The notes beneath the pieces are model-generated. The model saw only the letters and a program-made list of their open reading frames with translations, was not told the origin of the DNA and did no database searches. Of a stretch of DNA of 64,000 bases, positions 18,194-28,177 are shown piece by piece; positions within the stretch are counted from its first letter, which is position 1, and each line of letters opens with the position of its first letter. A program made the position numbers and the translations under genes. The DNA comes from JACKJP01 sp050249695 (GTDB taxonomy: Bacteria; Pseudomonadota; Alphaproteobacteria; Rhizobiales; Tepidamorphaceae), in the NCBI GenBank assembly GCA_050249695.1, contig JBFWQA010000001.1:310001-374000 (forward strand). The letters run 5' to 3'.

Positions 18194-19446
18194 CGGGCAG
18201 CGCCAGGCGGCCGGCGCCGCGGCAGCGCCCGCGCGCAGGCGGTCGAAAGAATGCCGCCGATCCCGAGGATGCTGAAGGACAGGCCCCATTGCGCGGTCTG
18301 GCCGAGGCCCTGGTGGGCGGCAAGGTCGATGACGCCGCCAACGGCGAGCGGCGCGAGAGCGCCGGCGAATACGCCGAGCAGCTGCCGGATGGCCAGTACG
18401 CGTCCGAGCAGGCTTGCATCTATGCGCTCGGATAGCGCGGTCGTCGAGGGCGCCGAGTCGGAGATGCAGAGCGTCGCGTAGATCACGCAGATGATCGCCA
18501 GCGGTACCGGGTGCAGGCCGACCAGCCAGCCGAGCGACAGGGAGACCGCTGCCGAGCTTGCGCTGATCCACACGATGACCGGCCGTCTGCCGAGACGGTC
18601 CGAAAGCCGCCCCGCCCACAGCGAGCCGATCGAGGCGAAAATATACATCACGCCCGAAATGACGGCCCCCGACATCGTCGCGTCGGCGAGGGAAATGCCC
18701 GACAGGACCATGCTCGCGGCAAGCAGTGCCGACAGCCACCCCCAGGCGCCGAGCAGTTCCCATGCGTGAAATGTGTAATTGCCGATCAGCAGGAGCGCGT
18801 CGCGATTCTTGAGAACGTCGGAAAAGGGTGCCCGCCGCGCCTGTCTGGCATGGATGCGGTTTTCCATCGGCCAGACGGCGGCGATCAGGATCACGGTGCC
18901 GAGCACCGGCAATACGGCCGTAGCAAGAAACGCACCCTGCCATCCGGCGATGGCCACGCCCGCGGCGGTGACGGCCAGTGAAACCGAATAGCCGAACGAG
19001 GTGGAGGCGACCATGGAGCCGATCGCCGTACCCAGATGCCGCGGGTCCACTTCGTCGCGGAACATCACGATCATCGGTGAATAGATGCCGCCCAGCGAGA
19101 GTCCGGCGGCGCTGTACAGGAGCACCGCTGACAGCCAGTCTCGGGCAAAAAGCGCAAACAGCGCGGATGTCACGGCGATGGCGATCGCCGAAATGACGAC
19201 CGATCGCTTGGCGCCGATGCTGTCGGCGAGCCAGGCAAAGCAGAACAGGGAGAACGCGTAGCTCGCGGTAAAGCAGGTGATGATCGCGCCGGCATCCGCG
19301 CTGGAGATCTGCCAATCGCTGCGCAGCAGCGGAATGGTGCCGGCGATGACCATGTAGTTGCTGTAGAGCATCACCCTCGCCACGGCGACGATGAAGATCC
19401 AGCGCCTCGTGCCGCGATCGGTCTGGCTTGTGTTGACGGTATTCAT
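18190..19446 (-). CDS. MFS transporter
   Basis: A 418-residue, 12-helix major facilitator. Motif A reads WLADSIGAKRSV in the N-terminal half, with a relic RLSDRLGRRPVI in the second half. The N-terminus (about 15 residues) is short and polar. Such proteins include nitrate, cyanate and drug transporters; no specific signature allows a substrate call. It is separated by 52 bp from the hydrolase gene on the same strand and may be co-transcribed with it. Confidence 0.9.
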   Translation of the reverse strand: MNTVNTSQTDRGTRRWIFIVAVARVMLYSNYMVIAGTIPLLRSDWQISSADAGAIITCFTASYAFSLFCFAWLADSIGAKRSVVISAIAIAVTSALFALFARDWLSAVLLYSAAGLSLGGIYSPMIVMFRDEVDPRHLGTAIGSMVASTSFGYSVSLAVTAAGVAIAGWQGAFLATAVLPVLGTVILIAAVWPMENRIHARQARRAPFSDVLKNRDALLLIGNYTFHAWELLGAWGWLSALLAASMVLSGISLADATMSGAVISGVMYIFASIGSLWAGRLSDRLGRRPVIVWISASSAAVSLSLGWLVGLHPVPLAIICVIYATLCISDSAPSTTALSERIDASLLGRVLAIRQLLGVFAGALAPLAVGGVIDLAAHQGLGQTAQWGLSFSILGIGGILSTACARALPRRRPPGAAR

Positions 19447-19498
19447 TCCCCGATCAAGCGAATGACAGGCCGGGCAGGCAAGTCAAATGTTGAACCAT

Positions 19499-20341
19499 TT
19501 ACAGAAATTCTTCCAAGTGCCTCCACAGGCTTCTGTTTTCGCGGCGGAAAAATCCGAAATGGCCGATCTCCGTGGTTGTTTCCGTTCCGGGCGACAACCA
19601 GCACTCGGTGATTTGCGCATTGGTGTAATGGCGAAGCAGGGCGTGGAGCGCCTTGGGCGTACCCCATCGGTCGTCCGTCAGTCCGATGGCCAGCAGGGGA
19701 CCACGATACCTCGCGAAATTGTCCGTTTCAGGCAATTCCGGATCGCCAAAGAAATAATCCTTGTTCCGGCACCATTTCGCCCATTGCAGGAAAACGCCGG
19801 CCGGGAGATTGGCGCCGAATCCGCCGCTCGCCCCGGGGAAGTAGCCGAGCACTTTGGTCAGCGGCACGCCGACGAGGTTCATCATGAGGAGGATGCGCAG
19901 GCTCTCGTCGGTGTTGCCGTGGTAGCCGGAAAGGGTCGCCACCGCGCAGAATCTGGAGAAGACGTTCGGGTCGGGCTGAAGGCCGAGCGCCTGCGCGCCG
20001 AAGGATTGCCCGATGCCGAGCAGGGAAACGCCGGGGAAGCGGCGCCGCGCCTCGGCGATCGCGCCGCCCATGTCCTGCACGCCCCAGTCGCGCAGATCGG
20101 CCTTCAGCCGGCGCAGCGGCTCATGCCGTGACGCCCCCGTGCCGCGATAGTCGAAGGTGATGACGGCGAGGTTGCGGTGGGCGAGACGGTCGGCGAGCGG
20201 CGCGTAGATCTTTTGCGGCGCACCAATTCCGCCGCAAACGAGGACGATCGCTTCGGGTGCTTCGCCCTGCGAGAAGATGCGCCCTCCCAGCCGGTAGCCG
20301 TCTAGAGCCTCGAACTCGATCGTTTCGAATATCGTGGACAT
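19499..20341 (-). CDS. Alpha/beta hydrolase
   Basis: A 280-residue predicted serine hydrolase. The oxyanion region reads VLVCGGIGAPQKIYAPLA, the next strand is VITFDYRGTGAS, and the nucleophile elbow is LLGIGQSFGAQ (G-x-S-x-G form, GQSFG). A candidate acid is in the IGLTDDRWGTP segment and a late His in EIGHFGFF. It belongs to the YheT/esterase-like group often annotated from rhizobia. The ATG at 20341 starts the homologous region; the longer open frame to 20812 overlaps the MFS gene upstream. The substrate is unknown. Confidence 0.85.
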   Translation of the reverse strand: MSTIFETIEFEALDGYRLGGRIFSQGEAPEAIVLVCGGIGAPQKIYAPLADRLAHRNLAVITFDYRGTGASRHEPLRRLKADLRDWGVQDMGGAIAEARRRFPGVSLLGIGQSFGAQALGLQPDPNVFSRFCAVATLSGYHGNTDESLRILLMMNLVGVPLTKVLGYFPGASGGFGANLPAGVFLQWAKWCRNKDYFFGDPELPETDNFARYRGPLLAIGLTDDRWGTPKALHALLRHYTNAQITECWLSPGTETTTEIGHFGFFRRENRSLWRHLEEFL

Positions 20342-20421
20342 CGGTACAAGAATGATCCCGGTTGCGCCATCCCGAAAAGGGGGTCGGCGGGAAAGAGGCG
20401 GATTTTGAGGAAGATGTCTCG

Positions 20422-21678
20422 TCAGATCGCGGACCCGGCCTCTTCCTCGTCTTCGGCCGGCATGCGTGGATCCAGGCCGACGACGGCCGTGCTTGTCGGC
20501 CGCATCGGCATGTAGGCCTCGCGTTCCTCGATCGGCGGGGCGGCGCGCCTGGTCAGCCGCAGCACGGTGATGCCGCAGAGCAGCAGTTGTACGATCGCCG
20601 CATAGACGAACAGGCCCCGCGCGCCGAGCGCCGCCATCGCGCCGGAAGCGAGCAGCGGTCCGATCATCGCACCTACGCAATAGAGCAGCAGCATGCCGGT
20701 TGCCACCGCCACGCCATCGCCGGGTCCGGCATGATCGTTGGCGTGCGAAATGACGAGCGAATAGATCGGCATTGTCGCCGCGCCGAACAGGAAGCCGGCG
20801 GTGTACAGCCACATGGGCGACACGGTCGCGAAGGCGGCCAGCGTGATGCTCGCGACAAGCGACACCGCTGCGGAACCGAGCATCACCAGCCGCCGGTCCA
20901 CCCGGTCGGAAATGAAACCCACCGGCCAGATCGCGACCACCGCGCCGACGATAACGGTCGACATGAAGTTGGCGACGGTCGCAGGCGGATATCCGGCCTG
21001 CGAGATGAACACCGGACCCAGGGTCCAGAACGATGCATTGACCAGGCCGACCGCGAAACAGCCGATGAAGGCTACAGGCGACAATTCGTAGAGCCAGCGC
21101 GGACGGATGCGCAGCGCCTCGGGTATCGGCGGGGACACCGACCGTGTCATCGCGACCGGCACCGCCGAGAGCGACACCGCTATGGCGCAGATCGCGAACA
21201 GGAGGAATTCGCTCGGGTCGGGCAATACGAGCCCCTGCTGCCCGACGGCGGTGCCGCCGTAGTTGATGATGAGATAGACGCTCAGCACCCTGCCGCGGAA
21301 TTCGTTCGTCGTCTTGTCGTTGAGCCAGCTCTCGATGACCGCGTAGAGCACCGCGAACAGCATGCCGGTCGCGATCCTGAGCGCGATCCAGGTCTCAGGT
21401 TGCAGGATCAGCGCGTGGATAAGGGAGGTGACGGTCGCGATGGCGGTGCAGGCGGCGAATGTGCGGATATGGCCTGCCCTGCGGATGAGCGCGGGGGCGG
21501 CAAGGCAGCCGATCGTCATGCCGACGAAATAGCCCGAACCCATCAGGCCAAGGATCAGCGCGCCGAATCCGGCCGAATCCGCGCGAACGGCGACCAGCGT
21601 GTTCTGCAGCCCGTTTCCGACCAGCAGGACGAAAACCGAGATCAACAGGGCGGTTACCGACGCAATGGTTGTGCGCAT
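20422..21678 (-). CDS. MFS transporter (YcaD-like)
   Basis: A 418-residue major facilitator resembling the YcaD/DUF-type group. Helix 1 runs from residue 5 (IASVTALLISVFVLLVGNGL). The helix 2-3 region has GYFVGMTIGCLAAPALIRRAGHIR, a degenerate motif A. A second signature SDRVDRRLVM lies mid-protein. The start is the ATG at 21678, because upstream in-frame codons to 22029 run through the divergent aquaporin gene. The ligand is unknown. Confidence 0.9.
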   Translation of the reverse strand: MRTTIASVTALLISVFVLLVGNGLQNTLVAVRADSAGFGALILGLMGSGYFVGMTIGCLAAPALIRRAGHIRTFAACTAIATVTSLIHALILQPETWIALRIATGMLFAVLYAVIESWLNDKTTNEFRGRVLSVYLIINYGGTAVGQQGLVLPDPSEFLLFAICAIAVSLSAVPVAMTRSVSPPIPEALRIRPRWLYELSPVAFIGCFAVGLVNASFWTLGPVFISQAGYPPATVANFMSTVIVGAVVAIWPVGFISDRVDRRLVMLGSAAVSLVASITLAAFATVSPMWLYTAGFLFGAATMPIYSLVISHANDHAGPGDGVAVATGMLLLYCVGAMIGPLLASGAMAALGARGLFVYAAIVQLLLCGITVLRLTRRAAPPIEEREAYMPMRPTSTAVVGLDPRMPAEDEEEAGSAI

Positions 21679-21883
21679 TCTCGCGTTACTTTCCCAGCCA
21701 TGTGCGGCCTGCGAATTCGGTATGTCCCGCGCGACCGGAAGAAAGTGTAGGGATTCGCGCAAAAGATGGACATACGATGACGCATCGTCATTTTGTTGAA
21801 TGGGCAACGCCATTGTCACCGAACTGTTGCAAACTACGGTTAGAGCCGGGAAATTGACTGACGACGGGGCAGGCGGGGTGGCG

Positions 21884-22552
21884 ATGCTTTCCAGACAATT
21901 GGGTGCCGAACTGATCGGGACGCTCCTGCTGCTGGCGACGGTGGTGGGTTCCGGCATCATGGCCGAGACGCTTGCAGGTGGTAACGTGGCGCTTGCCCTG
22001 CTGTGCAACGCGCTTCCCACCGGTGGCATCCTTTACGTGCTGATCATGGGTCTGGGCCCGGTCTCGGGCGCGCATTTCAACCCGGCCGTGACGCTGATCT
22101 TCGCCCTGCGCGGCGATATCGGCCCACGTCCTGCGGTCCTTTACGTCATTGTGCAGATTGTCGGCGCGATCCTCGGCGTCTGGATCGCCCATGTCATGTT
22201 CGACCAGTCGCTGATCCAGACGTCGCAGAAGATGCGCGCCGGCCCGGCGCAGTTCGTTGCCGAGATGGTCGCGACCTTCGGCCTTATCTTCACGATCCTG
22301 ACCGTCCTGCGGGCGAACGCCTCGGCGGTGCCGGCGGCGGTAGGCCTCTACATCATGGCTGCCTACTGGTTCACCGCCTCCACCTCATTCGCCAATCCCG
22401 CCGTCACGGTCGGCCGCACGTTGACCGACACGTTCGCGGGCATCTATCCGGCCAACGCGCCGGCCTTCATCCTGGCGCAGATCATCGGCGCGTTGCTTGC
22501 CCTTCTCCTGTGCCGCTGGCTGCTGCGGGAACCCGGGGCCAGGGCCGTCTGA
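21884..22552 (+). CDS. Aquaporin-family (MIP) channel
   Basis: A 222-residue, six-helix major intrinsic protein. The two pore half-helix motifs are intact: SGAHFNPAVT and SFANPAVTVGRTLTDTFAGI. The residues after the second NPA (VTVGR) and the small length fit the bacterial aquaporins related to rhizobial AqpS, which can conduct arsenite. No arsenic-resistance genes are close, so water, glycerol or metalloid flux are all open. The ATG at 21884 has AGGCGGGG before it; the frame is open from 21800, and that longer start is possible. It is divergent from the MFS gene. Confidence 0.9.
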   Translation: MLSRQLGAELIGTLLLLATVVGSGIMAETLAGGNVALALLCNALPTGGILYVLIMGLGPVSGAHFNPAVTLIFALRGDIGPRPAVLYVIVQIVGAILGVWIAHVMFDQSLIQTSQKMRAGPAQFVAEMVATFGLIFTILTVLRANASAVPAAVGLYIMAAYWFTASTSFANPAVTVGRTLTDTFAGIYPANAPAFILAQIIGALLALLLCRWLLREPGARAV

Positions 22553-22682
22553 CCGACTGCAAATCCATCGGTTCTGGTATTCGCCATGGCTTTGTGATTA
22601 AACGCGCGCAGATGAAGCGGCCGGCGAGACGTGGTTTGGTCCCGCAAACCGCCGCGTTTTGAAATATTTACAGAGTGACGCC

Positions 22683-24071
22683 ATGACAAAGACCTGGTCC
22701 CCCGACACTTGGCGGAAGCTGCCGGCACTGCACCTTCCGGCCTATCCCGATGCGGAAGCGCTGGCCTCGGTTGAAGAGCAGTTGTCGACCTTTCCGCCGC
22801 TCGTTTTTGCGGGCGAGGCGCGCAAGCTGAAGGAACAGCTGGCACAGGTTGCCAAGGGCAACGGATTTCTTCTGCAGGGGGGAGACTGCGCGGAAAGCTT
22901 CGCCGAACATCGTGCCGACAATATCCGCGATTTCTTCCGCGTCTTCCTGCAGATGGCGGTCGTTCTCACCTATGCGGCGGCGGTCCCGGTGGTGAAGGTC
23001 GGCCGCATCGCCGGCCAGTTCGCCAAGCCACGCTCCTCCCCGACCGAGACGATCGGCGGCGAGACGCTGCCCAGCTATCTCGGCGACATCATCAACGGCA
23101 TCGAGTTCGACGAATCTTCGCGCGTTCCCGATCCGCAGCGCATGCTGCGCGCCTACAGGCAGTCCGCGGCGACGCTCAACCTGCTGCGCGCTTTTGCCTC
23201 TGGCGGTTACGCCAATCTTGAACATGTGCATCAGTGGATGCTGGGCTTCGTCAAGGACAGCCCGCAGGGTCACAAATACCGCGAGATCGCCGACCGGATT
23301 TCCGAGGCGCTGGATTTCATGCGCGCCTGCGGGATCGATGCTCAGTCGGTGGCACAGTTCCGCACAACGGATTTCTTCACCAGCCATGAGGCGCTGCTGC
23401 TCGGCTTTGAGGAAGCGATGACGCGCGTCGATTCCACTTCCGGCGACTGGTACGATACCTCCGGCCACATGATCTGGATTGGCGACCGCACGCGTCAGCC
23501 CGACCACGCTCATGTCGAGTTCTGTCGCGGCATCCGCAATCCGATCGGCCTCAAATGCGGGCCTTCTCTAAACCCGGACGGGCTGATGCGGCTGATCGAC
23601 ATCCTCAATCCCGAGGACGAGGCCGGACGGCTGACGCTGATTTGCCGTTTCGGCGCCGGCAAGGTCGGCGAACATCTTCCCGGCCTCATCCGTCGCGTGG
23701 AGAAGGAGGGCCGCACCGTCGTATGGTCTTGCGATCCGATGCATGGCAACACGGTCAAGGCGACGACAGGCTTCAAGACGCGCCCGTTCGACCGGGTACT
23801 GCAGGAAGTGCGGGAATTCTTCGAGGTTCACCGCGCCGAAGGCACGCATGCCGGCGGCATCCATGTCGAGATGACCGGTCAGAACGTGACGGAATGCACC
23901 GGCGGCGCGCGCGCGATCAGTGACGAGCAGCTGTCCGATCGCTATCACACCCATTGCGACCCGCGGCTGAATGCCGATCAGTCGATCGAACTGGCGTTCA
24001 TCATCGCGGATGCGCTGAAGAGGGAACGCCAGGGGCGGGAGTCGACGAAGGTCGCGGCCATCGCCGAATAG
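22683..24071 (+). CDS. aroG: 3-deoxy-7-phosphoheptulonate synthase, class II
   Basis: The first enzyme of the shikimate pathway, joining phosphoenolpyruvate and erythrose-4-phosphate. At 462 residues it is the plant-like class II form. The diagnostic segments are [12 protein letters not shown] at the N-terminus, [11 protein letters not shown] with the metal-binding Cys, and [10 protein letters not shown], plus [12 protein letters not shown] near the end. The start at 22683 ([10 protein letters not shown]) fits the family; another ATG is 24 bases upstream. An intrinsic terminator follows, so it is monocistronic. Confidence 0.97.
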   Translation: MTKTWSPDTWRKLPALHLPAYPDAEALASVEEQLSTFPPLVFAGEARKLKEQLAQVAKGNGFLLQGGDCAESFAEHRADNIRDFFRVFLQMAVVLTYAAAVPVVKVGRIAGQFAKPRSSPTETIGGETLPSYLGDIINGIEFDESSRVPDPQRMLRAYRQSAATLNLLRAFASGGYANLEHVHQWMLGFVKDSPQGHKYREIADRISEALDFMRACGIDAQSVAQFRTTDFFTSHEALLLGFEEAMTRVDSTSGDWYDTSGHMIWIGDRTRQPDHAHVEFCRGIRNPIGLKCGPSLNPDGLMRLIDILNPEDEAGRLTLICRFGAGKVGEHLPGLIRRVEKEGRTVVWSCDPMHGNTVKATTGFKTRPFDRVLQEVREFFEVHRAEGTHAGGIHVEMTGQNVTECTGGARAISDEQLSDRYHTHCDPRLNADQSIELAFIIADALKRERQGRESTKVAAIAE

Positions 24072-24090
24072 GCTGTTGCGATAGATTTTC

Positions 24091-24123
24091 AGGCGCCGCG
24101 CTACGGGAATCGCGGCGCCTTTT
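24091..24123 (+). terminator. Intrinsic terminator of the DAHP synthase gene
   Basis: A perfect stem of 10 base pairs (AGGCGCCGCG / CGCGGCGCCT) with a 10-base loop, followed directly by TTT, about 20 bases after the stop codon. Confidence 0.9.
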
Positions 24124-24230
24124 CCGCGCAGATTGTTGCGTATCTTGCAACAGAGTGGGGAATTCCGCAGCCTTTATTCCGCGGTGACAGCATATTATCT
24201 CTGTCTCAGTGAAAACCGAGGCTATGAGCC

Positions 24231-25025
24231 ATGACCATTCAACCAACGATATTTCTCTCCCATGGGGCGCCGAACCTGATCCTCCACGACAGCCCGGCCC
24301 GCGATTTCCTCATCCACATGGCCGAAGGGCTGGAAAAGCCCGATGCGATCGTGACCGTCTCGGCGCATTTCGAAACGGCGCGGCCGGCGGTTGTCGCCGA
24401 CGAGCATCCCGAGATGATCTACGATTTCGGCGGCTTCGAACGCGAACTCTATCAGATCGTCTACCCGGCGCCCGGAAGCCGCGAGATCGCCGAGAAGGTG
24501 GCCGCCGCCCTGGGCCAAGCGGGTCTCGGTCCCGAGATCGTCGGCGAGCGCGGGTTCGATCATGGCGTCTGGGTGCCATTGAAGCTGATCTATCCGGATG
24601 CCTATATTCCCGTGGTGCAGCTGTCGGTGCAGCCGGGGCAGAGCGCCGCCCATCATATCCGGCTCGGCCGCGCGCTGCAGGCGCTGCGACGTCAGAATAT
24701 ACTCGTGATCGGCTCAGGTTCCTTCACGCACAATCTGCGTGCCGTATTCACCGCCGGCGGTCTTGCGCCGGTGGATGCGGAAGTCCCCGCCTGGGTTTCC
24801 GATTTTGCCGACTGGATGGGCGAGGCGATCGACCAAGGCGACGAAGAAGTGCTTGCCTCCTATCGCGAAAGGGCGCCGCATGCGGTGCGCAACCACCCGA
24901 CGGACGAGCACCTGATGCCCCTCTATGCCGCCATCGGAGCGGCCGGAAAGGACTGGAGGGCGACGCGCCTTCACTCCTCCCATCAATATGGGGCGCTGAT
25001 GCTCGACGCATGGCGTTTCGACTGA
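24231..25025 (+). CDS. DODA-type extradiol ring-cleavage dioxygenase
   Basis: A 264-residue member of the LigB-superfamily group of 4,5-DOPA dioxygenases (E. coli YgiD type). Metal-binding histidines are visible at H11 in FLSHGAPN, H46 in VSAHFET, in FDHGVWVPL, and in the late segment LHSSHQYGAL. These enzymes cleave catecholic rings using a non-haem metal, although the natural substrate in most bacteria is not known. It stands alone and is not linked to the pca genes at 6.4 kb. The ATG at 24231 gives the full N-terminal strand. Confidence 0.92.
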   Translation: MTIQPTIFLSHGAPNLILHDSPARDFLIHMAEGLEKPDAIVTVSAHFETARPAVVADEHPEMIYDFGGFERELYQIVYPAPGSREIAEKVAAALGQAGLGPEIVGERGFDHGVWVPLKLIYPDAYIPVVQLSVQPGQSAAHHIRLGRALQALRRQNILVIGSGSFTHNLRAVFTAGGLAPVDAEVPAWVSDFADWMGEAIDQGDEEVLASYRERAPHAVRNHPTDEHLMPLYAAIGAAGKDWRATRLHSSHQYGALMLDAWRFD

Positions 25026-25171
25026 TCACAGTCCTGCAACCTGGAGAAGGCGGGCGCGTAGTCTATGCGCCCGTCTCTTGTCGGCAGGCCGCTGTCGCCA
25101 GCGCCGGCCAGCAGCAGACTGCGGATCGCTGCCTTGTCTCCTTCGGCTGGGGTGCGTATTGCAATTTCCAT
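24983..25171 (-). pseudogene. Possible truncated acetyltransferase N-terminus
   Basis: A reverse-strand reading frame of 62 codons, read from an ATG at 25171, opens with a sequence (MEIAIRTPAEGDKAAIRSLL) that resembles the first strand and helix of GNAT acetyltransferases, then loses any resemblance and stops inside the neighbouring dioxygenase gene. It may be the remnant of a deleted gene, or chance. The rest of the 226 bp gap shows nothing else. Confidence 0.25.
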
Positions 25172-25251
25172 GTGGCCTGTCGCTACCTGATCGTTGCAAC
25201 GCGCAGCGTTGTGGTTAGCATGCGCCCGGGTCGATTGGGTCGAGGGCCGGC

Positions 25252-26433
25252 ATGGGCGGCACAGTTTTGCATGGCGCCGCCGAGCGCGGGTCAAAGATAA
25301 ACGCGCTGGAATCCCTGCGCGGGCTGGCCGCGATATGCGTCGCGCTCTTCCACGCGAACTTCTTCACGAATTTCTTCATCATTCAGAATGCCTTCATCAC
25401 CTTCAGCTTCGTGATGGTCGATTTCTTCTTCGTCCTCAGCGGCTTCGTGATCTCGCACGCCTATTGGGACAGGATTGGCGATTTCCGCGACGCGGCGGTC
25501 TTTCAGGTCCGGCGTTTCCTGCGGCTCTATCCGCTCCATTTCATGACGCTGATGGTCTATGTGGTCATCGAAACGATGCGTCTCGTCGCCGCCTGGCGCT
25601 ACAATCTCGTCTATGACGATCCCGCCTTCGGCCATAATGGCATCGAAGGCTTCTTTTACAATCTGGTGCTTCTGCAGGGCATCCTTCCGGAGAAGCTCAG
25701 CTTCAACTATCCAAGCTGGTCGATTTCGGTGGAGTTCTTCACCTATTTCCTCTTCGCCGCGATCATGGTGACGCTGCGGTCGGCGCGCTCGCGGATCTGG
25801 CTCGCGGTGGTCATCGTCATCGTCTCGGGTGTCGTCCTGCATGTAACGGGCGGCAGCGACGACAATACGCGTCTCGCGCTGCTTCGCTGCATCTACGCAT
25901 TCTTCATCGGCGTTCTGGCCAACCGCCTCTGGGAACGCACGCCCGCCAGTATCTGGCCCTTCGCGGCGGAGGTCATGCTCGTCCTTTCCGTCCTTTCGGT
26001 CATCTACCTGCAACGCATCCCGCTGCAGCTTCACCCGCTGATCTTCGGGCTGACGATACTCTCGGTCTGCTGGTCGGGGCGCTCGCCCGCCCGGCTGCTT
26101 CTGGAAAGCCGGCCGCTCGTCTGGCTGGGGACGCTGAGCTACGGCATCTACATGTGGCACGCCGCCGTGTGGTGGCTGCTGAAGAATGCCCTTCAGGGCA
26201 TGCAGTTCTATATCGGTGTACAGGTCGTGGAGGACGGCGCGCGGTCCGGCAACCTCGACATGCCCTTCGCCGCCAGTTGCGCCTTCATCGTCGCGGGCCT
26301 CGCGGCGATCATCGCATTGGCCTGGCTTTCCTATCGCCATGTCGAAATGCCGATCAACGACTACCGGCACCGCATCGGCCGCAATGCGCTGGGCGCGCAG
26401 TCGCCGATTGCGCGGGGCGAGGCCCCGCGCTAA
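25252..26433 (+). CDS. Acyltransferase 3 (OafA/YrhL-type) membrane protein
   Basis: A 393-residue integral membrane protein with about ten helices. Family signatures are INALESLRGLAAICVALFH with the conserved Arg and His, FFFVLSGFVISHAYWDR, and NYPSWSISVEFFTYF. Such enzymes transfer acyl groups (often acetyl or succinyl) from the cytoplasm to surface glycans, lipids or peptidoglycan outside. No glycan genes lie nearby, so the acceptor is unknown. nadE begins 9 bp downstream on the same strand and may share the transcript. Confidence 0.93.
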   Translation: MGGTVLHGAAERGSKINALESLRGLAAICVALFHANFFTNFFIIQNAFITFSFVMVDFFFVLSGFVISHAYWDRIGDFRDAAVFQVRRFLRLYPLHFMTLMVYVVIETMRLVAAWRYNLVYDDPAFGHNGIEGFFYNLVLLQGILPEKLSFNYPSWSISVEFFTYFLFAAIMVTLRSARSRIWLAVVIVIVSGVVLHVTGGSDDNTRLALLRCIYAFFIGVLANRLWERTPASIWPFAAEVMLVLSVLSVIYLQRIPLQLHPLIFGLTILSVCWSGRSPARLLLESRPLVWLGTLSYGIYMWHAAVWWLLKNALQGMQFYIGVQVVEDGARSGNLDMPFAASCAFIVAGLAAIIALAWLSYRHVEMPINDYRHRIGRNALGAQSPIARGEAPR

Positions 26434-26442
26434 ACCGGCCCG

Positions 26443-28170
26443 ATGACCGAACGGACCGACACTCTTGCCATTGCCGTGGCTCAGCTCAATCCGGTGCTGG
26501 GCGATGTCTCGGGCAATCTGCAAAAGGCAAGGAGCGCGCGTGCCGAGGCCGCCCTTCTCGGCGCCGATCTCGTCGTCTTCACCGAACTCTTCATCGCCGG
26601 CTATCCGCCTGAGGATCTGGTGTTGAAGCCGGCCTTTCAGGCGTCCTGCCGCGAGGCGGTGGAGACGCTGGCGAAGGAGACGGCCGATGGCGGTCCCGCC
26701 GTGCTGATCGGCGCGCCATGGCGCGTCGGCGATCTGCTCCACAACGCCTTCGCCCTGCTCGACGGTGGCAAGGTCGCGGGGGTCCGCTTCAAGGTCGATC
26801 TGCCGAATTACGGCACCTTCGACGAGAAGCGCGTCTTCCAGCCCGGCCCGATGCCCGGTCCCGTCGATTTCCGCGGTGTGCGTCTCGGCCTGCCGATCTG
26901 CGAGGATATCTGGTCGCCGGAGGTCGTGGAGTGCCTCGAGGAAACGGGCGCGGAAATCCTTGTCGTGCCGAATGGTTCGCCCTGGTGGAAAGACAAGCAC
27001 GATCTGCGGCGCAACATCGCCGCCGCCCGGGTGACGGAATCGGGCCTGCCCATAGTCTATGCCAACCAGGTCTGCGGTCAGGACGAACTCGTCTTCGATG
27101 GTGCTTCCTTCGGCCTCAACGCCGATTGTTCGCTGGCCTTCCAGATGCCGGCCTGGGAGGAGGGCGTCGCGCTAACACGCTGGGAACGCACGCTGGGCGG
27201 CTGGACCTGCACGCAGGGACCGCTGGCGCATCTGGAGGAAGGCGACGCGCTGATCTGGCTGGCCTGCGTTCACGGTCTCAGGGACTATGTTCGCAAGAAC
27301 GGCTTCCCCGGCGTCGTGCTCGGCTTGTCGGGAGGAGTCGATTCGGCGATCTGTGCCGCGCTCGCGGCCGATGCGCTGGGCGCGGAAAACGTCCACTGCG
27401 TGATGATGCCCTATCGCTATACCTCGTCGGATTCGCTCGAAGACGCCGAAGCCTGCGCGAAGGCGCTTCATGTGCGCTACGACACGGTACCGATCTTCGA
27501 GCCGGTGGAAGGCTTCCTCTCGGCGCTGAAGCCGGTCTTTGCCGAACGCCAGCCGGACGTGACGGAGGAGAATATCCAGTCGCGCGCGCGCGGTGTCATC
27601 CTGATGGCGCTCTCCAACAAATTCGGCTCGATGCTGGTGACCACCGGCAACAAGTCCGAGATGTCGGTCGGCTACGCCACGCTTTACGGCGACATGAATG
27701 GCGGCTTCAACCCGATCAAGGACCTCTACAAGATGGAGGTCTACCGGCTGGCGGCCTGGCGCAACGAACACCGCCCGAAAGGGTGCCTCGGGCCGGAAGG
27801 CATCGTCATCCCCGAACGGATATTGACGAAAGCACCGAGCGCGGAACTGCGCGAAAACCAGACGGACCAGGACTCCCTGCCGCCCTATCCGGTGCTCGAC
27901 GCCATCCTCGAGGCGCTGGTGGAGAACGAGAACGCGGTCGTCGACATCGTCGGGCAGGGGTTTGAGGAGGCGACGGCGAGGCGCGTGGAAAGGCTGCTCT
28001 ACATCGCCGAATACAAGCGCCGGCAGGCGGCCCCCGGCGTCAAGATCACGGCGCGCAATTTCGGCCGCGACCGGCGCTATCCCATCACCAACCGCTTCCG
28101 CGATTCCGGCGGCCCGCTCGGTGACTTTATCGACAAGCCGGCGAAGCCCCTGCGCAATGACGGCGCCTGA
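26443..28170 (+). CDS. nadE: Glutamine-dependent NAD+ synthetase
   Basis: A 575-residue two-domain enzyme that amidates nicotinic acid adenine dinucleotide to NAD+. The N-terminal glutaminase (nitrilase-like) domain carries the Glu in [15 protein letters not shown] and the nucleophilic Cys in LPICEDIW. The C-terminal synthetase domain has the pyrophosphatase P-loop [14 protein letters not shown]. The length is normal for the glutaminase-linked form. gltX follows after 7 bp. Confidence 0.97.
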   Translation: MTERTDTLAIAVAQLNPVLGDVSGNLQKARSARAEAALLGADLVVFTELFIAGYPPEDLVLKPAFQASCREAVETLAKETADGGPAVLIGAPWRVGDLLHNAFALLDGGKVAGVRFKVDLPNYGTFDEKRVFQPGPMPGPVDFRGVRLGLPICEDIWSPEVVECLEETGAEILVVPNGSPWWKDKHDLRRNIAAARVTESGLPIVYANQVCGQDELVFDGASFGLNADCSLAFQMPAWEEGVALTRWERTLGGWTCTQGPLAHLEEGDALIWLACVHGLRDYVRKNGFPGVVLGLSGGVDSAICAALAADALGAENVHCVMMPYRYTSSDSLEDAEACAKALHVRYDTVPIFEPVEGFLSALKPVFAERQPDVTEENIQSRARGVILMALSNKFGSMLVTTGNKSEMSVGYATLYGDMNGGFNPIKDLYKMEVYRLAAWRNEHRPKGCLGPEGIVIPERILTKAPSAELRENQTDQDSLPPYPVLDAILEALVENENAVVDIVGQGFEEATARRVERLLYIAEYKRRQAAPGVKITARNFGRDRRYPITNRFRDSGGPLGDFIDKPAKPLRNDGA

Positions 28171-28177
28171 GCAGACG

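Noticed and set aside
17027..19315. A 762-codon reverse-strand frame over gor and the MFS gene
   Set aside because: Its sequence is rich in Arg, His, Asp and Gly with no domain. It runs antisense to gor and out of frame with the MFS gene, whose motifs are intact. High GC content makes such long shadow frames common here.
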